Shown here: positions 31,112 through 35,056 of the stretch, one piece after another
Layout of the letters: the number at the start of each line of letters is the position of its first letter
Position numbering within the stretch: the first letter of the stretch is position 1
DNA from: Geminicoccaceae bacterium
GTDB lineage: Bacteria; Pseudomonadota; Alphaproteobacteria; Geminicoccales; Geminicoccaceae
Direction: 5' to 3'
Length of the DNA stretch: 35,056 nucleotides
Assembly: GCA_020445645.1 (NCBI GenBank)
Contig: JAGRGG010000078.1
Span: 1 to 35,056, forward strand
The notes under the pieces: model-generated
Seen by the model: the letters and a program-made list of their open reading frames with translations, nothing else
What the model was told of the DNA's origin: nothing
The model's database searches: none
Program-made: the position numbers and the translations under genes

Positions 31112-32347
31112 ATGTTCAGCTACCTCGGCCTCCTCCGCCGGGCCCCCGCCCTCGTCGGCTTCGGCGTGCTCGCCTGCTTTTCGTCCAGCTTCGGCCAGAC
31201 CTTCTTCATCGCCACCTTCGGCGCCGACCTGCGCGCCGCCTTCGGCCTGTCGAACGGCGGCTTCGGCGCCGTCTACAGCACGGCCACCCTGCTTTCCGCC
31301 CTCAGCCTCGTCTGGGCCGGGCGCCTCGTCGACGGGATGGGCCTTCCCCGCCTCGCCCGGTTCAACTTCCTGGCGCTGGCAGCCGCCTGCGCCCTCCTCG
31401 CCCTCGCCCCCGCCGTCCCCTTCCTCCTCGTCGCCCTCTACGCGCTCCGCCTCACGGGGCAGGGGATGGCGACCCACATCGCCGTCACGACGATGGCCAA
31501 ACGCTTCACCCTCGGCCGCGGCAAGGCGATCGGCCTCGCGCAACTGGGCTTTCCCCTCGGCGAGGCCGTCCTGCCCGCCTTCGCCGTCCTCCTCCTCGGC
31601 CTCGCCGGCTGGCGGGCCGCCTGGGGCCTGATCGCCGCCCTCGTCGCCCTCCTCCTGGTCCCGGCACTGCACCGCCTCGCCGCCGCCTCCCCCGGCGGCG
31701 CGCACGAGGCCGCGACCGCGGCGCCCGCACCCTCGGCGACGCTGGGCCAAGTGCTGCACGAGCCCCGCTTCTACCTCCTTCTGCCGGGAGCCTTGTGCTC
31801 GTCCTTCGTCGTCACCGGGATCTTCTTCCACCAGTCGCACATCGTCGCCGAGCGGGGCTGGGACCCCCTCGTCTTCGCCGGCCTGTTCGCCCTCTACGCG
31901 GCGGGCTCGGTGGCGAGCGGCCTCGTCGCCGGCGCCCTCATCGACCGCTTCGGCGCCGCCCGAACCGTGCTCCCCGCCCCCCTCGCGCTCGCCCTCGCCT
32001 GCGCCCTGCTCGCCTTCTGGCCGACCCAGACGGGCGCCGCCGCCGTCATGCTGACCCTCGGATTCGCCAGCGGCGCGCAAAGCACCGCGTTCGCCGCCCT
32101 TTGGGCCGAACGCTACGGCACCGCCCACCTCGGCGCCATCCGCGCGCTCACCCACGCCCTCACCGTCTTCGCCTCCGCCCTCTCCCCGCTTCTCATCGGC
32201 CTCGCCTTCGACGCCGGCGCCGGCGTGCGGGACACGGGCCTGTCCCTGGCCCTCGGCGTCCTCGCGGCGGCAACCCTCCTCGCCGCCGCGCTTCGCGGTG
32301 GGCGTGACGCCGCCGGCTTCGGGGGTTCCAGGGTCAGGGAAGGCTAG
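31112..32347 (+). CDS. Major facilitator superfamily transporter
   Basis: The 411-residue protein has about twelve hydrophobic segments and the MFS layout. FGLSNGGFGAVYSTATLLSAL is followed by LVWAGRLVDGMGLPRLARF (motif A-like loop between segments 2 and 3), then MAKRFTLGRGKAIGLAQLGFPLGEAVLP, a charged central loop, and GALIDRFGAARTVLP in the second half. The substrate is unknown. No clear ribosome binding site precedes the ATG at 31112. It is divergent from the FAD oxidase, so a carboxylic acid such as lactate or glycolate is a guess only. Confidence 0.88.
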   Translation: MFSYLGLLRRAPALVGFGVLACFSSSFGQTFFIATFGADLRAAFGLSNGGFGAVYSTATLLSALSLVWAGRLVDGMGLPRLARFNFLALAAACALLALAPAVPFLLVALYALRLTGQGMATHIAVTTMAKRFTLGRGKAIGLAQLGFPLGEAVLPAFAVLLLGLAGWRAAWGLIAALVALLLVPALHRLAAASPGGAHEAATAAPAPSATLGQVLHEPRFYLLLPGALCSSFVVTGIFFHQSHIVAERGWDPLVFAGLFALYAAGSVASGLVAGALIDRFGAARTVLPAPLALALACALLAFWPTQTGAAAVMLTLGFASGAQSTAFAALWAERYGTAHLGAIRALTHALTVFASALSPLLIGLAFDAGAGVRDTGLSLALGVLAAATLLAAALRGGRDAAGFGGSRVREG

Positions 32348-32378
32348 GAAAGAACCCTTACTCTCGGTGTCACGCGCC

Positions 32379-32410
32379 GTTTTTATGCTTTAATTCTTAT
32401 ATCCATGGTA
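32379..32410 (+). promoter_or_regulatory. AT-rich island, candidate promoter region
   Basis: GTTTTTATGCTTTAATTCTT followed by ATATCCATGGTA stands out as the most AT-rich stretch of the window. It lies 37-68 bases before the HGL-motif gene. A -10-like TATATCC or TTATAT is visible but no confident -35. The T-run may also end transcription of the MFS gene. Confidence 0.4.
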
Positions 32411-32446
32411 TCCTCCCGGCAACCTTTCCTGCTTAGGAGTCTTTCC

Positions 32447-33190
32447 ATGCCCGCCCTCGCCGCCGTCGTTTCCGCCGCCGCGTCCGCGCCTTGCACGAAC
32501 GAACCCAGGCCCCGCACCCCCGCCCAGGCCGAGGCCAGCCGGAGGAACGGCGCCCGCTCGCGCGGCCCCGTCACCGACGCCGGCCGGCGGCGCAGTTCGC
32601 AGAACAGCGTCCGCCACGGGCTCAGGAGCAGGGTGCTCGTGCTGGATGCCGAGGATGCCCGCAAGCTTGCCGCGCTCCGCGCCGACCTCCTCCGCCGCTG
32701 GCCGGTGGCAACGCCGATGGAGCGCCACTGGCTGGAGCGGCTGGCGGCCTGCCACCTCCGTCAGGCGAAGCTGGAGGCGATCGAGTTCCTGGCGATGGAC
32801 GCCTTCCTGTTCGACACGGACGAACCCGACGCCCCCGAGGGAAAGCCGCGCCTGCCCTCGCTCGCCACGCTCTTGCGCTACCGCCGACAGATCGCCCGCG
32901 AGATGGAGGAGGCGGGGCGGAACCTGCACCGCCTGATCGACGGGCGGCTGCACCGCATGGACGGCACGGACGAACCCGACGCCTGGGAGGAAGAGGAAGA
33001 GGAAGACGACGACGCGGATGAGGCGGACGGCTGGGACGGTGACGACGCCGACGCCGGTACGGACGAACCCGCGCCCGAGGCGGCGCCGTCCGGCCCCGTC
33101 TTCCCCGACCCGCGCGCCGACCCCGTCGGCCGGTGCCGGGCGAAGCGCGGGGAGACGGAGGCCCGGTTCGAGGCGGGCGGGCGCGGGTGA
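32447..33190 (+). CDS. Uncharacterised HGL-motif protein with acidic C-terminal region
   Basis: The 247-residue protein has an N-terminal basic block RRNGARSRGPVTDAGRRRSS followed by QNSVRHGLRSRVLVL. This NGxxSxGPxTxxGRxRSSxNxxxHGL signature is shared by many uncharacterised bacterial proteins of unknown role, as I recall. A helical middle (ALRADLLRRWPVATPMERHWLERLAA... LRYRRQIAREMEEAGRNLHRL) is followed by a very acidic stretch at about 180-215 (EEEEEEDDDADEADGWDGDD). TDEP recurs three times, encoded by a spaced DNA repeat. TAGGAG lies seven bases before the ATG at 32447; an ATG at 32405 is the alternative. The basic start and acidic end suggest nucleic acid or protein binding. Confidence 0.8.
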   Translation: MPALAAVVSAAASAPCTNEPRPRTPAQAEASRRNGARSRGPVTDAGRRRSSQNSVRHGLRSRVLVLDAEDARKLAALRADLLRRWPVATPMERHWLERLAACHLRQAKLEAIEFLAMDAFLFDTDEPDAPEGKPRLPSLATLLRYRRQIAREMEEAGRNLHRLIDGRLHRMDGTDEPDAWEEEEEEDDDADEADGWDGDDADAGTDEPAPEAAPSGPVFPDPRADPVGRCRAKRGETEARFEAGGRG

Positions 33191-33216
33191 GGGGACGGCA
33201 CGGACGAACCCGGGGC
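32493..33216 (+). repeat. Five spaced copies of an ACGGACGAACCCG motif
   Basis: The core CGGACGAACCCG with a GGCA/GACA lead and GCC tail recurs at 32813-32833, 32963-32983, 33056-33076 and 33197-33216, with a weaker form at 32493-32511. Four are inside the HGL-motif gene, encoding TDEP or TNEP. The fifth lies past the stop codon, so protein selection alone does not explain it. Confidence 0.7.
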
Positions 33217-33274
33217 GGCAGGAGCACAGTACCGGACGCCAGACTCAACCCCCTTCAACGAACGGAAAGAGGAA

Positions 33275-33310
33275 AAGAAGGCCCCGCGCCAGCGGGCGCG
33301 AAGCGCAACC
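33275..33310. repeat. Palindromic repeat, copy I
   Basis: This copy has the core CCCCGCGCCAGCGGGCGCG followed by AAGCGCAACC, and ends directly at the stop codon complement of the inositol monophosphatase (33311-33313). Its left flank AAGAAGG is shared with copy E in the PBP gene. It lies between convergent genes; the rest of that 120-base gap holds repeat motif five and nothing else clear. Confidence 0.85.
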
Positions 33311-34129
33311 CTACGCCGACGCTTCCCCCGCCGGCGTCGCCCCCTCGACGATCCCCCGCAGCCGGGCGTAGACCCCGCCCGCGCCCGCGATGATCGTGCC
33401 CTCGTCGAGGAGCCGGTCGTCGCCCTCGATCCGGCCGATCCGGCCGCCCGCTTCCCGGACGAGGAGGATGCCCGCCGCGATGTCCCAGGGCTTGGTGCCG
33501 TACTCCCAGTAGCCGTCCTGGCGGCCGCAGGCGACGTAGGCGAGGTCCAGGGAGGCGACGCCGAGGCGGCGGAGGCCGGCGACGTGGTCGGCGACCGCTT
33601 CCATCTGCCGGGTGAAGCCCATGCGGCGCCCCTTCCAGTCGCGGATCGGCAGGCCGCAGCCGACGAGGGCGAGGCCGATGTCGGTGCGCCCCGAGGCCCG
33701 GATGCGGCGGTCGTTGAGGAAGGCGCCGCCCCCGCGCTCGGCGGTGAACAGCTCGTCCTTCAAGGGGTCGTAGACGACGGCCGTGGTGGTCTCGCCCTTC
33801 ACCTGGAGCGCCACCGAGACGGCGAAGTGGGGGACGCCGTGGAGGAAGTTGGTGGTGCCGTCGAGCGGGTCGACGAACCAGTAGGAGGCGCCGTCCTTCG
33901 CCTTGACGACGCCGCCCTCCTCCATGACGAAGCCGTAGTCGGGGCGCGCCCTGGCCAGTTCATCCTGGATGATCCGCTCGGCGCGGCGGTCGGCCATCGA
34001 GACGAAGTCGCCCGGCCCCTTGATCGAGACCTGGAGCTGCTCGACCTCGCCGAAGTCGCGGACGAGGTGGCGCCCGGCCTTGATCGCGGCGCGGACCATC
34101 ATCTCGAGGTTGGCGGAACGTCTGGCCAT
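33311..34129 (-). CDS. suhB: Inositol monophosphatase family protein (SuhB-like)
   Basis: The 272-residue protein has the metal-binding motifs of the family: GFVMEEGG, WFVDPLDGTTNFLHGVPHFAVSVAL and GTKPWDIAAGILLVREAGG. The start MARRSANLEMMVRAAIKAGRHLVRDFGEVE is typical of alphaproteobacterial SuhB-type enzymes. It hydrolyses inositol phosphates or related sugar phosphates with magnesium; in enterobacteria SuhB also takes part in rRNA antitermination. It begins six bases after the EF-P stop codon, in the same operon. The ATG is at 34127-34129. Confidence 0.93.
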   Translation of the reverse strand: MARRSANLEMMVRAAIKAGRHLVRDFGEVEQLQVSIKGPGDFVSMADRRAERIIQDELARARPDYGFVMEEGGVVKAKDGASYWFVDPLDGTTNFLHGVPHFAVSVALQVKGETTTAVVYDPLKDELFTAERGGGAFLNDRRIRASGRTDIGLALVGCGLPIRDWKGRRMGFTRQMEAVADHVAGLRRLGVASLDLAYVACGRQDGYWEYGTKPWDIAAGILLVREAGGRIGRIEGDDRLLDEGTIIAGAGGVYARLRGIVEGATPAGEASA

Positions 34130-34135
34130 GTAAGC

Positions 34136-34702
34136 TCAATCCTTCGCCCGCTCGACGTAGGCGAGGTCGGGCACGTAGACGACGATGCGGGTGCCGGTCC
34201 CGACGTGCGGCGGCACCATCACCCGGACGCCGTTGTCGAGGAGGGCCGGCTTGTACGACGCGGCGGCGGTCTGCCCCTTCACGACGGGGTCGGCCTCGAC
34301 CACGGTGCAGACGGCGGTGTCGGGCAGGATCACGGCGACGGGCCGGCCCTCGAACGACTGGACGGGGACGACCATCCCCTCCTGGAGGAACACGGCCCCC
34401 TCGCCGATCAGATCCTTCGGCAGCGCCACCTGCTCGAAGCTGTCCTGGTTCATGAAGTGAAAGCCGTCGCCGTCCCGGTAGAGGAACTGGTGCGCGGCCC
34501 GGTCCAGCTCGACCCGTTCGATCGTGTCGGCCGTGCGCAGGCGCTCGTTCAGCTTGGTGCCGTCCAGGAGCCCCTTCATCTCCACCTGAAGGTAGGCCGG
34601 CCCCTTGCCCGGCTTGACGTGCTCCGTCTTGACGACGCCCCAGAGCCGGTCCTTGTACGACAGGACGAAGCCCGGCTTCACGTCGTTCACGCTGATCTTC
34701 AT
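34136..34702 (-). CDS. efp: Translation elongation factor P
   Basis: The 188-residue protein has the three-barrel EF-P layout: MKISVNDVKPGFVLSYKDRLW, HVKPGKGPAYLQVEMKGLLDGTKLNERLR and YRDGDGFHFMNQDSFEQV. It also has an SYKPALLDNGVRVMVPPHVGTGTRIVV C-terminal domain. The loop lysine that many bacteria modify is Lys33 in KPGKGPAY. EF-P helps ribosomes through proline stretches. No EpmA/EpmB modification genes are in the window. It lies between the ThiE-like gene (three bases upstream) and suhB. Confidence 0.96.
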   Translation of the reverse strand: MKISVNDVKPGFVLSYKDRLWGVVKTEHVKPGKGPAYLQVEMKGLLDGTKLNERLRTADTIERVELDRAAHQFLYRDGDGFHFMNQDSFEQVALPKDLIGEGAVFLQEGMVVPVQSFEGRPVAVILPDTAVCTVVEADPVVKGQTAAASYKPALLDNGVRVMVPPHVGTGTRIVVYVPDLAYVERAKD

Positions 34703-34705
34703 CGC

Positions 34706-35056
34706 TCAGGAACCCTGGGGCAAAGGCGGCAGGAGCCCGTCGAGGGCCGCGAGGCGCGTCGCGTCGTCGACGAGGAGGAAGTCGGCCCCGGCCAGCGCCA
34801 GCGCGTAGGCGGGTCCGTCCGGGGCGAGGACGGCGACCGAGGGGAGGACGAACAGCCCCGTCCACCACGCGACCATCTCGACCAAGTCGTCGGCGTCGGC
34901 CCCGTCCGCGGCGAACACCACATAGTCGGCGCCGGCCTCGCCCGCAACCATCGCCGCGTGCCGCGACAGGCCGCAGCGGGCGCCGATCAGGGCGTCGGCG
35001 CCGAGCGTTCGCCGGGCGTCGGCGACCCCGTCCGCGCCGTCGAGGAGGACGCCGTC
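34706..35056 (-). CDS. Thiamine-phosphate synthase-like (ThiE/TenI) protein, N-terminus missing
   Basis: The frame is open from the window end to a TGA at 34706-34708, giving 116 C-terminal residues. DGVLLDGADGVADARRTLG, ADALIGARCGLSRHAAMVAGEAGADYVVFAADG and a later ALALAGADFLLVD repeat the TIM-barrel pattern of the ThiE/TenI family. A thiamine phosphate synthase would have a DYVGxGPxxxTxTK-like loop here; DYVVFAADG instead suggests a divergent member. It is the first visible gene of the ThiE-like/efp/suhB unit. The missing start lies beyond the window. Confidence 0.75.
   Translation of the reverse strand, partial: DGVLLDGADGVADARRTLGADALIGARCGLSRHAAMVAGEAGADYVVFAADGADADDLVEMVAWWTGLFVLPSVAVLAPDGPAYALALAGADFLLVDDATRLAALDGLLPPLPQGS

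Overview
The window is very GC-rich, densely packed chromosomal DNA with short intergenic gaps and many ATGA/GTGA/TTGA stop-start overlaps. An alphaproteobacterium is the best fit, possibly Rhodospirillales-like. The reasons are glutathione-dependent formaldehyde oxidation, a full sqdBDC sulfolipid operon, a DUF6460-type membrane protein, a TTAA-N7-TTAAC CtrA-type box, and an Anbu peptidase operon. Taxonomy is inference; no rRNA, tRNA, CRISPR array, IS element or phage gene was seen. All calls come from reading the sequence, without database searches.

Layout. 1-11.7 kb: molybdenum-cofactor genes flank other metabolism. moeA-mobB (minus) are at the left. tusA-like and a PPP-type phosphatase (plus) follow. 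Then come S-formylglutathione hydrolase and class III alcohol dehydrogenase (minus), the sulfolipid operon sqdB-sqdD-sqdC (minus), an aminotransferase (plus), and fdhD-mobA-rarD (minus). 11.9-18.1 kb (plus): a 736-residue PLP fold-type I protein I cannot name, a group II PLP decarboxylase 29 bases later, a bifunctional penicillin-binding protein, and a BON-LysM protein (Kbp-like). 18.1-20.2 kb (minus): a small membrane protein, a PhnD-like binding protein without signal peptide, and a fatty acid desaturase. 20.4-24.7 kb (plus): a proline-racemase-family enzyme, a GH15 glycosidase, hemW, and a small gene behind a CtrA-type box. 24.7-25.4 kb (minus): a secreted barnase-type RNase and its barstar. 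25.5-29.5 kb (plus): the four-gene circularly permuted ATP-grasp / alpha-E / transglutaminase / Anbu operon. 29.5-35 kb: an FAD-linked oxidase (minus), an MFS transporter and a repeat-bearing HGL-motif protein (plus), then an inositol monophosphatase, EF-P and a ThiE-like gene (minus).

The most striking unexplained signal is a dispersed palindromic repeat of about 36 bases, seen nine times in 35 kb (68, 3825, 8015, 9282, 15689, 24672, 29499, 30993, 33275). Six copies start directly at, or within a base or a few bases of, a stop codon. One copy supplies the stop codons of two convergent genes. One lies inside the coding sequence of the penicillin-binding protein. One has compensatory changes in both arms that keep its hairpin perfect. 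Other candidates for undescribed biology are the two-PLP-enzyme operon, the DC(W/R)G tail on a Ser/Cys proline-racemase homologue, and the spaced TDEP-encoding repeat around 32.5-33.2 kb.
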